IMG/VR virus record: IMGVR_UViG_3300005518_000016
Span: 1 to 64,000 of that record
DNA: 64,000 bases
Reading direction: 5' to 3' (one strand)
Origin: a virus
The notes under the pieces were generated by a model. It was not told where the DNA came from and ran no database searches. It worked only from the letters and a program-made list of their open reading frames with translations. A program made the translations under genes and the position numbers. This document shows, one piece after another, positions 1 to 7,188 of this stretch; positions within the stretch are counted from its first letter, which is position 1; each line of letters opens with the position of its first letter.

Positions 1-1
1 T

Positions 2-196
2 CGCCGCCGCCGCCGCCGCGAAGCCGAGCTGCGCCGCCTGGCCTCGGGTGATCAGGCTAGACTCGATTACCGCAACAGTGATACAACCGTCGACCAGATG
101 CAGGCGTCCGACCCCCGGACCCCGGAGGACCCCGACGATGACGGATCGGCCTTCTTCGACCCCGACGGACGGGCGTTTGGTGGCACCCTCTACTAA
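2..196 (+). CDS. C-terminal fragment, probable large terminase subunit
   Basis: An open frame enters from the left edge and stops at TAA 194-196, giving 64 residues. It begins with a run of six arginines and ends in an Asp/Pro-rich acidic tail (EDPDDDG) followed by GGTLY. No catalytic motif lies inside the window. The terminase call is positional: the portal follows within 2 kb, and a terminase-small-like gene closes the other end of the window. An unrelated head-completion gene cannot be excluded. Confidence 0.5.
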   Translation, partial: RRRRRREAELRRLASGDQARLDYRNSDTTVDQMQASDPRTPEDPDDDGSAFFDPDGRAFGGTLY

Positions 197-530
197 GGGG
201 AGCCCGGTCGAGCCCGGGGACATCGTCATGGTGAAGCTGGATGAGCACATCCGCCGGCCCCTGATCATCAGCCGGGTGGCCACCATCAACATTGCCCCGC
301 CGATGCAGGCTGAATTCTTCGAGACCCGGGTGTCGGGCACCCTCTTCTGCGAACCCGACGATCACCAGACGCCCGCGGTCCGCACCCTGGGCCAGGGCTC
401 ACCCGACCCGGCCCGGATCACCGGCCGCCCCGACAGGCTGCTGCCGCAATGCTATGGGGAATATCTGCGGGAAGGGACCGGGCTGGGGGAATGGATCACC
501 CGGCCGACTCGATTGCCAGCGAGGTCCTGA
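138..530 (+). CDS. Hypothetical phage protein, 130 aa
   Basis: Soluble protein of unknown function. The core VMVKLDEHIRRPLIISRV and the following FFETRVSGTLFCEPDDH read as a compact beta-rich domain. The start at ATG 138 is chosen because GGAGGA sits 8 bases upstream; the gene then overlaps the end of the truncated upstream gene by 59 bases in another frame. It lies between the probable terminase and the portal, so a head-related or regulatory role is possible. I recognise no family. Confidence 0.65.
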   Translation: MTDRPSSTPTDGRLVAPSTKGSPVEPGDIVMVKLDEHIRRPLIISRVATINIAPPMQAEFFETRVSGTLFCEPDDHQTPAVRTLGQGSPDPARITGRPDRLLPQCYGEYLREGTGLGEWITRPTRLPARS

Positions 531-532
531 TT

Positions 533-808
533 ATGGCTGTAACGCTACCTGATCTCCCACGCTGGCGTTGTCACAAGGTCGTCCGAGCGGCGAAGATCCG
601 CCGGATCATTCAGCTCCCCGGGGGTGGGGCGGTCCTACTCTTCGATGAGGCGGTGAAGGAAATCGACGTCGAAGAGGCGTGGATCACCAAGCACGCTCCC
701 TCAGGCGATGGCTACTACGTCGTCTACGAGGACGGGTATGCCAGCTGGAGTCCAGCTGCAGCCTTTGAATCCGGTTATGACCTGATCCCCGAGGTTGTTC
801 ATGCCTAG
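533..808 (+). CDS. Hypothetical phage protein with YVVYEDGYASWSP motif
   Basis: 91 aa. The second half (GDGYYVVYEDGYASWSPAAA then FESGY) matches a short conserved pattern I know from many phage hypothetical proteins, with no assigned function. A GAGGTCC sequence precedes ATG 533, and the stop overlaps the next start by 8 bases, which indicates translational coupling. Confidence 0.7.
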   Translation: MAVTLPDLPRWRCHKVVRAAKIRRIIQLPGGGAVLLFDEAVKEIDVEEAWITKHAPSGDGYYVVYEDGYASWSPAAAFESGYDLIPEVVHA

Positions 809-1220
809 TACGCTCCTCCGCATCTCGGTCGGCGAAGACGGCTTCAACACCCTGCACAACCTCGCCTCCCTGAGAAATAGGGACCTTGAAACCGTGGCCG
901 CCGAGGTCCTCCGCGTCGCCCTCCGCGACCTCCCCCTCGATGGCCGCTACGTGGTCATCACCGGGGACGAGCTCGATCGCCTCGAAGGGATTCTCTCCGG
1001 GGGGTCGATCCTCAATTCCATCGACCTCTTCCGCAAGGTCGAGCGCCTCGCGGGCATCACCTTCAACAACGTCCGCTTTGAATTCACCCCCGGGCAACTC
1101 GAGGAGCTCCAGTCCCGCGCTGACCGCCTCGGCCTCAGTGTGGAGGAATTGTGCCGTCGCACCGTCGCCAAGATGCAGGAACTCTTCTTCACCCACCTCG
1201 GAGTCGGGGCCCATGGCTGA
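801..1220 (+). CDS. Hypothetical helical protein, 139 aa
   Basis: Mixed alpha-helical soluble protein with two similar segments, one near residues 15-40 (LHNLASLRNRDLETVAAEVL) and one near 100-125 (LEELQSRADRLGLSVEELCR). Both have the shape of a short helix-turn-helix or ribbon-helix-type repeat. Start ATG 801 is preferred over TTG 795 because GAGG lies 6 bases upstream. The stop overlaps the next small gene. Function unknown. Confidence 0.65.
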   Translation: MPSTLLRISVGEDGFNTLHNLASLRNRDLETVAAEVLRVALRDLPLDGRYVVITGDELDRLEGILSGGSILNSIDLFRKVERLAGITFNNVRFEFTPGQLEELQSRADRLGLSVEELCRRTVAKMQELFFTHLGVGAHG

Positions 1221-1314
1221 CCCGTGCCCTGACTGCCCACCGCCGCCCCCGGCCCCCGATCCGCCCAACCACCCCCCCGGCCCTATTGTCGAGTCGCCCT
1301 CAGATCGGAGGTAA
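1213..1314 (+). CDS. Tiny proline-rich protein, 33 aa
   Basis: ATG 1213 overlaps the upstream stop. The product is MADPCPDCPP followed by a proline-rich stretch and a charged end. One CxxC pair is present near the N-terminus. It ends four bases before the next start, and GGAGG inside its last codons serves that next gene. It may be a genuine small protein or only a translated spacer. Confidence 0.4.
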   Translation: MADPCPDCPPPPPAPDPPNHPPGPIVESPSDRR

Positions 1315-1317
1315 CCC

Positions 1318-1428
1318 ATGCTCCGCTTCGCCACCCGTTGGATCTGCCGCCGCTGCCACTGGCAGGGCACCTTCCCCGCCTCCACCTGCCCGGTCTGTGG
1401 CAGCCCCATTACCAAGGCCGACATCTGA
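1318..1428 (+). CDS. Mini zinc-ribbon protein, 36 aa
   Basis: A 36-residue product built around two CxxC knuckles, WICRRCHW and CPVCGS, which form a complete four-cysteine zinc ribbon. CGGAGG lies 7 bases before ATG 1318, so translation is well supported despite the length. It is followed immediately by a second zinc-ribbon gene. Role unknown; small treble-clef proteins of this kind are common beside phage packaging genes. Confidence 0.65.
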   Translation: MLRFATRWICRRCHWQGTFPASTCPVCGSPITKADI

Positions 1429-1442
1429 CCGCGGGTGCTTCC

Positions 1443-1967
1443 TTGCTCAGCAACTACTATTGGTGTCCGCGTTGTGAATGGACCGGCCTCTTGACCTACA
1501 CCCTCGCCATGACCGAGGATCCGGGTTGGCCTCCGGTCTGCGGCACCTGCTCAGACGGGTCGGGGGATGCCCAACTGGAACTCGCGCCGCGACCGGGGGA
1601 CTTCTCGATGGATCTGAGATCAGATGGTGAAGGCGATCAGGCCTTCCAGAAGTTCACCACCACGGTGAATGGTAGACAGGTGGTGATCGACTCCCTCTCC
1701 AAGCTCAGGCAGGTCGAGCGCGACTCGGAGCAGGCCTACCGGAATGGCGAGGGCGAACCCGTCCGCTTCCGGATGTGGAATCAGGATGCCAGCAACCGGG
1801 ATGTGAACACCTTCGGGGCTGCTGGCGCTATTGGGGATCAGGTCTATTCCAGCGGCGAGCAGCCCACCAAATCCGGCAAGGTCGGCATCAAGCGGCATGG
1901 TCAAGTGGAGCCGGAGGTCGATCTCGGTCCAGGGATGAAGGCCCCGGCGGTTGGGGTCCCGGAGTAG
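1443..1967 (+). CDS. Zinc-ribbon N-terminus protein upstream of portal
   Basis: About 174 aa if translation begins at TTG 1443. The N-terminus carries WCPRCEW and, 30 residues later, VCGTCSD, a four-cysteine zinc ribbon, then a conserved-looking stretch (QAFQKFTTTVNGRQVVIDSL) and RMWNQDASNRDVNTFG. The start is uncertain: no Shine-Dalgarno site is visible and ATG 1509 would delete the first cysteine pair. It ends three bases before the portal. Function unknown, probably head-assembly related by position. Confidence 0.6.
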   Translation: MLSNYYWCPRCEWTGLLTYTLAMTEDPGWPPVCGTCSDGSGDAQLELAPRPGDFSMDLRSDGEGDQAFQKFTTTVNGRQVVIDSLSKLRQVERDSEQAYRNGEGEPVRFRMWNQDASNRDVNTFGAAGAIGDQVYSSGEQPTKSGKVGIKRHGQVEPEVDLGPGMKAPAVGVPE

Positions 1968-1970
1968 CCC

Positions 1971-4136
1971 ATGGATTTCTCGCCATCTGGAATCTACAAC
2001 CTGCCCCCGCTCACCCACGACACCCTCCTCGGTGGCGACCCCCGGGTCCTCGGCTGGCTCCAGGAAGCGGTCCAGGAGGGCGATCTCCTCAACCGCGATG
2101 ATCCCGCCTACGACCAGGCCGAAAAGGGGATGCGTTACATCATCGGCGAGCAGCGCAACACCGAGCAGCCCACCCTCCAATATATCCCGCACGCGGTGAT
2201 CAACAAGTCCCGCAAGGCCACCCAGGCCCATGTCTCCGCCCTGACCGATCTCAAACCAGTGTTTGGGTATCGGGCGATGAATCCCAAGTTCCAGTTCCAG
2301 GCCGACCTCCTCAACAAATTAGTCATCGCCTGGTGGCTCGAGACCTTCGCCGACATGACCCTCGGCGAGACCATCAAATACGCCCTCGCCGCCGGCACCG
2401 CCGACCTCTGCGTGGAATTCGACCCCGGGGCCGCCTACGGGATGGGCACCCACCAGATCATTGCGAAAGACTTCAGGGATACCCTTCCCATCCGCCCCTC
2501 CACGAATCCGAGTCCTCAGTTGTGGCAGGGGGTGATCTTCCGGGAGGCCCAGTCCATCAATGCCATGCGGCAGAAGTACCCCGGCCGCGAAGGCCTCTTC
2601 CGTCCCGCCCCGGACAATCTTCTGACCACGGTGATGTCCAAGTTCAGGCGGGCAGTCACCCGGATCATGTCCCCGGCCGGCGACACCCTTTCTGGGTTGG
2701 CAGGGGTGCCGCAAACTAGGGCGATCCGCCCCGGCGACGTCGTCCTCTACCGCGGCTATCTGAACGACCGCTCCAAGAATCTGACCTCTAAGCCCATCGT
2801 CATGGGCGATCCCTCCGCCAACTGGTCCTACATTGTCGACCCCGGCGGCCTCCTCTACCCCCAGAAGCGCCTGATCGTCGCCACGGCCGAAGCGATTTTG
2901 TATGATGGCCCCTCGCCCTTCTGGCACGGGCTCTACCCCTTCTCCCGGCTCAAGCTCTGGGGAGTACCATGGTGTTTTCTCGGCCGGCCGCTCCTCGCCG
3001 ACACCATTCCCATCCAGGACGCGATCAACGACTCGATGAAGGACCTCAGATTAGGGATCAAGCAGTGGGTCAACCCGGACACGGTCTATGACAAGAATGT
3101 CGGCTCCCGGGCCTTCCAATACGCCATGGACCCCCAGAAGCCCGGCAAGAAGATCTCGGTCAACCCACTGGGCGCCGGGGGTGCCCTCCGCGAACCGTGG
3201 AAGAAGCTCGAGGGCCCCGCCCCCCAAGTCCTCCAGCTCCTGCTCGAGACCTATCGCCAGCTCAACACCGAACATGATGAATTAACGGGTGTCGCCAACC
3301 TCCAACAATTGTTGCAGCTGAGGCAACTGCCAGGGGCGGATACCCTCCAGAAGTACTACGAGGCCCTGACCCCCGAGCTTCGCCAAGAGGGCCGCTATCT
3401 CGAGGCCTTCCTCCGGGACGTGGCCGAGATGTTCAAATTCAACATTTTCCAGTTCGAGACCTCCTATCGCCGGATCAATATCCTCGGCGACGCTGGTCTC
3501 GCCCTCGAGGATTTCGATTTCGACCCCGACGTGCTGGTCCCCTCGATGGAACCCACCCAGATCCAGCAGGACCAAGGCACCGGGATCCCGCTCTCGATCC
3601 CCAACCCCAACTACATTCCTGCGCTCGACAAGTCCAAGCCCCGGGCCGAGCGGGCCAAGGCCTTCGCCCGACTCTTCACCTTCACGGTCGCCCCCAACTC
3701 GATCCTCGCCATGAACGCGCAGGAGCGGAAGATGATGAACTTCCAGCTCGCGCGCATGGGCTACCTCGACTTCTGGACGCTCCACGAGACATTGGAAACT
3801 CCCAATATCGGCAACCCCCCTCCCATCCCCCTCCCTCCGCTCCAGCCCCCGGATCCCGCGGTCCTCCAGCAGCAGGCGCTGCAGGCGCTCGAGGCCCAAG
3901 CCAACGGCCTCCCGCCTCCAGCCCCCAAGTACATCCCCGGCCCGATGGGCGAGATCCTCGAGATCCGCGCGCCACAGACGGTGACGGAACGTCTCCAGGC
4001 GCAGCAGATGTTGGGCATCGGCATGACGACTAATCCAGCAGGTCGTAAAGCCAGCGGAGAGGAGCCTCCGAAACAGGAGACGATGAGCGATGGAGCAGGG
4101 GGTCAGCGTACCGTGACGAGGGAATCCCGCAAGTGA
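1971..4136 (+). CDS. Portal protein
   Basis: 721 aa, the right size for a podovirus-type portal, the dodecameric ring at the capsid vertex through which DNA is packaged and ejected. The N-terminus (LTHDTLLGGDPRVLGWLQEA), the aromatic helix LVIAWWLETFAD, the stem-like region WVNPDTVYDKNVGSRAF and the C-terminal Pro/Gln-rich barrel-like helices (residues 620-680) fit the family. Position before the scaffold-like and capsid genes agrees. Its last 34 bases are overlapped antisense by an HNH gene. Assignment rests on pattern and context, not alignment. Confidence 0.8.
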   Translation: MDFSPSGIYNLPPLTHDTLLGGDPRVLGWLQEAVQEGDLLNRDDPAYDQAEKGMRYIIGEQRNTEQPTLQYIPHAVINKSRKATQAHVSALTDLKPVFGYRAMNPKFQFQADLLNKLVIAWWLETFADMTLGETIKYALAAGTADLCVEFDPGAAYGMGTHQIIAKDFRDTLPIRPSTNPSPQLWQGVIFREAQSINAMRQKYPGREGLFRPAPDNLLTTVMSKFRRAVTRIMSPAGDTLSGLAGVPQTRAIRPGDVVLYRGYLNDRSKNLTSKPIVMGDPSANWSYIVDPGGLLYPQKRLIVATAEAILYDGPSPFWHGLYPFSRLKLWGVPWCFLGRPLLADTIPIQDAINDSMKDLRLGIKQWVNPDTVYDKNVGSRAFQYAMDPQKPGKKISVNPLGAGGALREPWKKLEGPAPQVLQLLLETYRQLNTEHDELTGVANLQQLLQLRQLPGADTLQKYYEALTPELRQEGRYLEAFLRDVAEMFKFNIFQFETSYRRINILGDAGLALEDFDFDPDVLVPSMEPTQIQQDQGTGIPLSIPNPNYIPALDKSKPRAERAKAFARLFTFTVAPNSILAMNAQERKMMNFQLARMGYLDFWTLHETLETPNIGNPPPIPLPPLQPPDPAVLQQQALQALEAQANGLPPPAPKYIPGPMGEILEIRAPQTVTERLQAQQMLGIGMTTNPAGRKASGEEPPKQETMSDGAGGQRTVTRESRK

Positions 4137-4645
4137 CGCCAGCCATGCTTGACGGCGTACTGGATCGCAAACTTGCTGACCCCGTACTCCCGGGCGAGGG
4201 CGTTGAAGGAGGTCGTGGAGGGGTGTCCGGCGCGACTCGGTTTGTACTTCGCGCGAATCTCCAAGACCTGTTCCTCGGTCAGCGAGCTATTCCCGTTCCG
4301 GCTCCCGGGCTGAGGCTTCGCGTTGAAGGACTGCCGGTTCTTTTGCCAGCAGTCCCGGATGTTGTCGCTCTGCGTCCCTGCGAAGAGGTGGTCTGGTCGG
4401 ACACATCGGCGGACGTCACAGTGGTGACAGACCTGCCACCCCTCCTTCAGTGGGCCGTGAAGCAACACGTAGAGGACGTGGTGAGCCGGGCGTGTCCGTC
4501 CGTGATACCAGAACCGGCCGTACCCATCCTCGTCAAGTCCGCCGGTCCACAGCCAGCAGTCGCCGGTCTTGTCGACCTTTTTCCAGAATCGGGGGAGTGG
4601 ATCGGTTTCGGGACGAGGAGCGCGTGGGTAGACTCCGGTCGGCAT
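4103..4645 (-). CDS. HNH homing endonuclease, antisense to the portal end
   Basis: 180 aa on the opposite strand to all its neighbours. It holds the HNH core CWLWTG, an H-H-C stretch (WQVCHHCDVRRCVRPDHL) and the AGTQSDNIRDC tail typical of phage HNH_3 enzymes. The second half (LTEEQVLEIRAKY, then NALAREYGVSKFAI) is a helix-turn-helix DNA-binding domain. The 3' end overlaps the last 34 bases of the portal. A TAGGCT hexamer 6 bases before the ATG suggests its own leaderless promoter. Likely a mobile intronless homing gene. Confidence 0.88.
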   Translation of the reverse strand: MPTGVYPRAPRPETDPLPRFWKKVDKTGDCWLWTGGLDEDGYGRFWYHGRTRPAHHVLYVLLHGPLKEGWQVCHHCDVRRCVRPDHLFAGTQSDNIRDCWQKNRQSFNAKPQPGSRNGNSSLTEEQVLEIRAKYKPSRAGHPSTTSFNALAREYGVSKFAIQYAVKHGWRHLRDSLVTVR

Positions 4646-4657
4646 GGCGGAAGCCTA
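4646..4657 (-). promoter_or_regulatory. Candidate leaderless -10 element of the antisense HNH gene
   Basis: On the minus strand TAGGCT (4657-4652) is followed by TCCGCC and then the ATG of the HNH gene. The same hexamer at nearly the same distance occurs at three other gene starts in the window. No TTGACN box is visible 17 bases further upstream, so this is only a partial promoter match. Confidence 0.4.
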
Positions 4658-4671
4658 CCACAGGTTGCTAA

Positions 4672-4896
4672 ATGACCCCTCTCTCCCCCACCCTCGACAC
4701 CCTTCTTTCCAAGCTCGGTCCCATCGATCAGCTCAATTTCTTCGCCTTCTGGGAGGGGATCTACCAGGCCCGCTTCACCGGCAACATCAGCGTCGACTGT
4801 CTCAACGGGGTGCCCCGGCAGATCGGCATCGGCCGCCCCTTGATGCTCACCTTGGTGCAGCCCCTTGACAACGGGAAGGATCCTGTAGGAGGCTAA
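4672..4896 (+). CDS. Hypothetical protein, 74 aa
   Basis: Soluble protein with the core QLNFFAFWEGIYQARF and QIGIGRPLMLTLVQ. It starts directly after the divergent start of the HNH gene. No strong ribosome-binding site is seen, so the HNH insertion may have separated it from its original upstream sequence. No family recognised; position suggests a head-assembly accessory. Confidence 0.6.
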   Translation: MTPLSPTLDTLLSKLGPIDQLNFFAFWEGIYQARFTGNISVDCLNGVPRQIGIGRPLMLTLVQPLDNGKDPVGG

Positions 4897-4939
4897 TCGT
4901 CGCTTCGGCAACCGTCCCCGTCCTGAGAAGCGAGGGATC

Positions 4940-4971
4940 AGAGCCCGATTCCTGAAAGGGGGTCGGGCTCT
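4940..4971 (+). terminator. GC-rich hairpin followed by T-rich tract
   Basis: AGAGCCCGA (4940-4948) pairs with TCGGGCTCT (4963-4971) around a 14-base loop, and TTTGATTTTA follows. This looks like a weak factor-independent terminator between the 74-aa gene and the tiny-gene run. Because late genes on both sides must be expressed, it may instead reduce readthrough or shape the 5' end of the downstream message. The downstream ATG (4980) starts inside the T-rich tract. Confidence 0.5.
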
Positions 4972-4979
4972 TTGATTTT

Positions 4980-5147
4980 ATGGCACTGAAACAGCCCGCT
5001 GCCCTCCGGAAGGGCATCACGCGCGACCTCGACGGGCGAGGGATGATCTCCCAGATCTCCGGGGCCAAACCCTCCACGCTCGCCTCGAAGTCCCGTCGAC
5101 CCGGGCGGCGTGCGCCGATCCAGCGTGATCTGGCAGGAGGTCGCTGA
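4980..5147 (+). CDS. Tiny basic protein, 55 aa (first of five)
   Basis: Lys/Arg-rich product (MALKQPAALRKGITRDLDGR at the start) ending in LAGGR. Stop and next start overlap as TGATG, so the run is translationally coupled. No hydrophobic segment. Unknown function; the basic character and place between portal and scaffold suggest DNA- or head-associated minor proteins. Confidence 0.5.
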   Translation: MALKQPAALRKGITRDLDGRGMISQISGAKPSTLASKSRRPGRRAPIQRDLAGGR

Positions 5148-5323
5148 TGCCCCTTGGTCCCGGCGTCCGCTACCGCTACAAGAAAGGCACCGACACCCGC
5201 CTCGCCTTCAAAGGGAACTCGGTGGTCGAGGCCAAGAACATGAAGACCGGGAAGACCCATACCCCGGCGGACTTTGCCAAGGATCGGGCCAGGCGCCGCT
5301 CGATGCGGGGGAGCCGTCGCTGA
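5147..5323 (+). CDS. Tiny basic protein, 58 aa (second of five)
   Basis: Begins MPLGPGVRYRYKKGTDTRLA and ends RRRSMRGSRR. A middle segment (NSVVEAKNMKTGKTHTPADF) reads like a folded beta-hairpin. Overlaps both neighbours by TGATG. It shares its GSRR ending with the fourth member of the run. Function unknown. Confidence 0.55.
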   Translation: MPLGPGVRYRYKKGTDTRLAFKGNSVVEAKNMKTGKTHTPADFAKDRARRRSMRGSRR

Positions 5324-5514
5324 TGGCCAAGAAGATCCCGGGGGTCGATATCTCCGACTTCAACTGGTCCCGGGGCGCCTTCCGCGAGCCGGATATGTCG
5401 AAGATGCCCAATCTGAAGCCGATGGCCTCCCACGAACCCGGTGGTCTCGCGCGGATGTCCAGTGCGCCCAAAGCCAGGATCAACCGACCCCTGACCAGAA
5501 AGGTCTCCCGCTGA
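5323..5514 (+). CDS. Tiny basic protein, 63 aa (third of five)
   Basis: Begins MAKKIPGVDISDFNWSRGAF, methionine-rich in the middle, and ends RPLTRKVSR. Coupled to both neighbours by TGATG overlaps. No known domain. Net positive and probably disordered. Confidence 0.55.
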   Translation: MAKKIPGVDISDFNWSRGAFREPDMSKMPNLKPMASHEPGGLARMSSAPKARINRPLTRKVSR

Positions 5515-5702
5515 TGCCCTTCGGCTTCTACAAGACTCCGGCGATGATGGGCAGCGCCTCGAAGCCCAAGGCGCCAGCGGCTCCCAAGGCCCCTGCGGCC
5601 GATCGCTCCAGCCCCACCGCTGTCGAGCGTCCGATCGGCGACTACGACCCGCGACGGGCCAAGAGACAAATGAGCCGTCCGATCTTCGGGAGCCGCCGCT
5701 AG
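5514..5702 (+). CDS. Tiny basic protein, 62 aa (fourth of five)
   Basis: Starts MPFGFYKTPAMMG, then a Lys/Pro/Ala stretch, and ends MSRPIFGSRR. Coupled upstream by TGATG; its TAG stop directly abuts the next ATG. Low-complexity and basic. Function unknown. Confidence 0.5.
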   Translation: MPFGFYKTPAMMGSASKPKAPAAPKAPAADRSSPTAVERPIGDYDPRRAKRQMSRPIFGSRR

Positions 5703-5876
5703 ATGGCCACCGGGTTCCTCCCCGATCTGTCCCCGCCCGGCGCGGCGCCGCTGCCCCTTGGCAAGCCGCCCGCCGCGAAATCGGGGGGTCGCAAGCCCTT
5801 GGCCTCGCCGCGCTCTCCAGCCCCGAAAAAGCGCCCCTTGTCCACCTCGGCCAAGTCGCTGAAGGGGCGCCGCTAG
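5703..5876 (+). CDS. Tiny basic protein, 57 aa (fifth of five)
   Basis: Proline/serine/lysine-rich product beginning MATGFLPDLSPPG and ending SLKGRR. Starts immediately after the previous stop and is followed immediately by the next gene. Composition resembles a disordered nucleic-acid-binding tail. It could be a product of duplication and divergence within this run. Confidence 0.45.
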   Translation: MATGFLPDLSPPGAAPLPLGKPPAAKSGGRKPLASPRSPAPKKRPLSTSAKSLKGRR

Positions 5877-6299
5877 ATGGCCTCCCCGGGCTTCCCCGTC
5901 CGCAAATCCCAGGGTGCCGGGGGCATGACCGGCGGGGGGCTCTCCTCCGCCCTCGATGTCCCGCCCCCCAATCCTACGGGTGCCGACACCGCCCTGACCC
6001 CGGGTGCCACCCCTCAGATGCCCTCGTTCGGCGAGATGGCCGCCCCGCTCACCGCTGGCACCCCGGGCCGTGCCACGACCCCCGAGGTCCTCATGGGCGT
6101 GATGTCCTCGCTCGAAACCATTGCCGGGATGTACGACTCGATGGCCTCGGTCGTCCCCGATCTCGCCAGTGACTTCGCCATGCTGAAGGATCTCCAGCAG
6201 CGGGTCGCGGCCAAACTGCTCACGAAAGGTGGCCAGCCGGCCTCGCCGACCTCCCCGGGGCTCAACTTCCCCGGGGGCGGATTCGAGCGCGGCGCCTGA
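5877..6299 (+). CDS. Hypothetical head-region protein, 140 aa
   Basis: The first 60 residues are Pro/Gly/Ala-rich and probably disordered. Residues 70-120 (TTPEVLMGVMSSLETIAGMY and LASDFAMLKDLQQRVAAKLL) form amphipathic helices. Starts directly after the preceding TAG. It lies just before the scaffold-like gene, so an assembly role is plausible but unproven. Confidence 0.6.
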   Translation: MASPGFPVRKSQGAGGMTGGGLSSALDVPPPNPTGADTALTPGATPQMPSFGEMAAPLTAGTPGRATTPEVLMGVMSSLETIAGMYDSMASVVPDLASDFAMLKDLQQRVAAKLLTKGGQPASPTSPGLNFPGGGFERGA

Positions 6300-6339
6300 G
6301 CGGCCACCCGGATTCGGTGAGAGAACGGACAACTGAATA

Positions 6340-7146
6340 ATGGGTAAAGGACTCGACACCGGCAAGAGCTTCTGGCAGGGCGTCCTCGGCAAGATCACCG
6401 ATCCGGAGCAGAGGGCCGCCGCGGAGAAACTCCTCGCCAACCCCGACGTGATGACCCTGGTCGGCAACGGGGTGGAAGGGCAGGCCGAGATCGACCGGCG
6501 CCTGCAGGACCTGACCACCCGTACCGCCACCCTGACCGACCAGCAGCGCGAGCTGGAAGAGCGGGAGACGGCGCTGGAAACCTGGCACGGGCAACTCACC
6601 AGCTGGCGGCAGGCCAACACCGAGCTCCTCGAGCTGGGCAAGCGGGCCAAGGCCGGCGGGACACCTCCTGTCACACCTCCGGCCACACCGGTAGTCCCTC
6701 CAGCCAGCGGCTCGATTACCGAGGACAAACTCAACGAAGCCCTGCGGAATCAGGCGAGTCAGTTCCTTGGCTACGACCGCGATCGGGGCCAGATCCAGCG
6801 CGAGCACTTCTCGAAGTTCAAGGAGATCGTGGATCTCGATCCCCTGCTGAACCATCCGAAGATTGCCGAGCTGGGCCTCCTCGGGGTCTATCAGTTGGTC
6901 CACAAGGACGCCCTCGCCAAGTTCGCCGACGATCAGAAGAAAGCGGAGGAGGAGCGGATCCGCGCCGACGAGCGGGCCAAGGTCTCCGCCTCCATGTCCA
7001 CGATGCCCTATCCACCCCTGACCGGGGTCAACGCCGGCTCACCTCTCGATGCCCTGAAACCGAACGAGGGGGCAGGTCCGCTGGTCGAGCAGGCCACTGC
7101 CGAATACAACCGGCTCGTGGCGGCCCGCCAGAGCACCCCGAGTTAA
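6340..7146 (+). CDS. Probable scaffold-like coiled-coil protein
   Basis: 268 aa. Residues 55-100 form a strong heptad coiled coil (LTDQQRELEERETALETWHG), followed by a Thr/Pro hinge, then charged helices (KKAEEERIRADERAKV). This length, charge pattern and position directly before the major capsid gene are those of podovirus scaffolding proteins, which guide shell assembly and leave the mature particle. Only weak ribosome-binding sequence precedes ATG 6340. A structural minor protein remains possible. Confidence 0.65.
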   Translation: MGKGLDTGKSFWQGVLGKITDPEQRAAAEKLLANPDVMTLVGNGVEGQAEIDRRLQDLTTRTATLTDQQRELEERETALETWHGQLTSWRQANTELLELGKRAKAGGTPPVTPPATPVVPPASGSITEDKLNEALRNQASQFLGYDRDRGQIQREHFSKFKEIVDLDPLLNHPKIAELGLLGVYQLVHKDALAKFADDQKKAEEERIRADERAKVSASMSTMPYPPLTGVNAGSPLDALKPNEGAGPLVEQATAEYNRLVAARQSTPS

Positions 7147-7157
7147 GCCTGCGGCGC
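7147..7157 (+). repeat. GCCTGCGGCGC motif, non-coding copy before capsid gene
   Basis: First of ten exact copies of GCCTGCGGCGC. This one follows the stop of the scaffold-like gene and lies in the 42-base gap before the capsid gene, so it is not explained by codon use. Other copies start at 23887, 56905, 62633, 63240 and 63638 (plus strand), and at 41778, 43689, 48413 and 48530 (as the complement). Confidence 0.6.
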
Positions 7158-7188
7158 CGGGGCGGGGTGATTGTGAAGGAGTAGTCCG

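Noticed and set aside
5208-6734. 508-codon minus-strand open frame
   Set aside because: Antisense to the tiny-gene run and the scaffold-like gene, low-complexity Arg/Gly/Ser sequence, and contradicted by coupled plus-strand starts.
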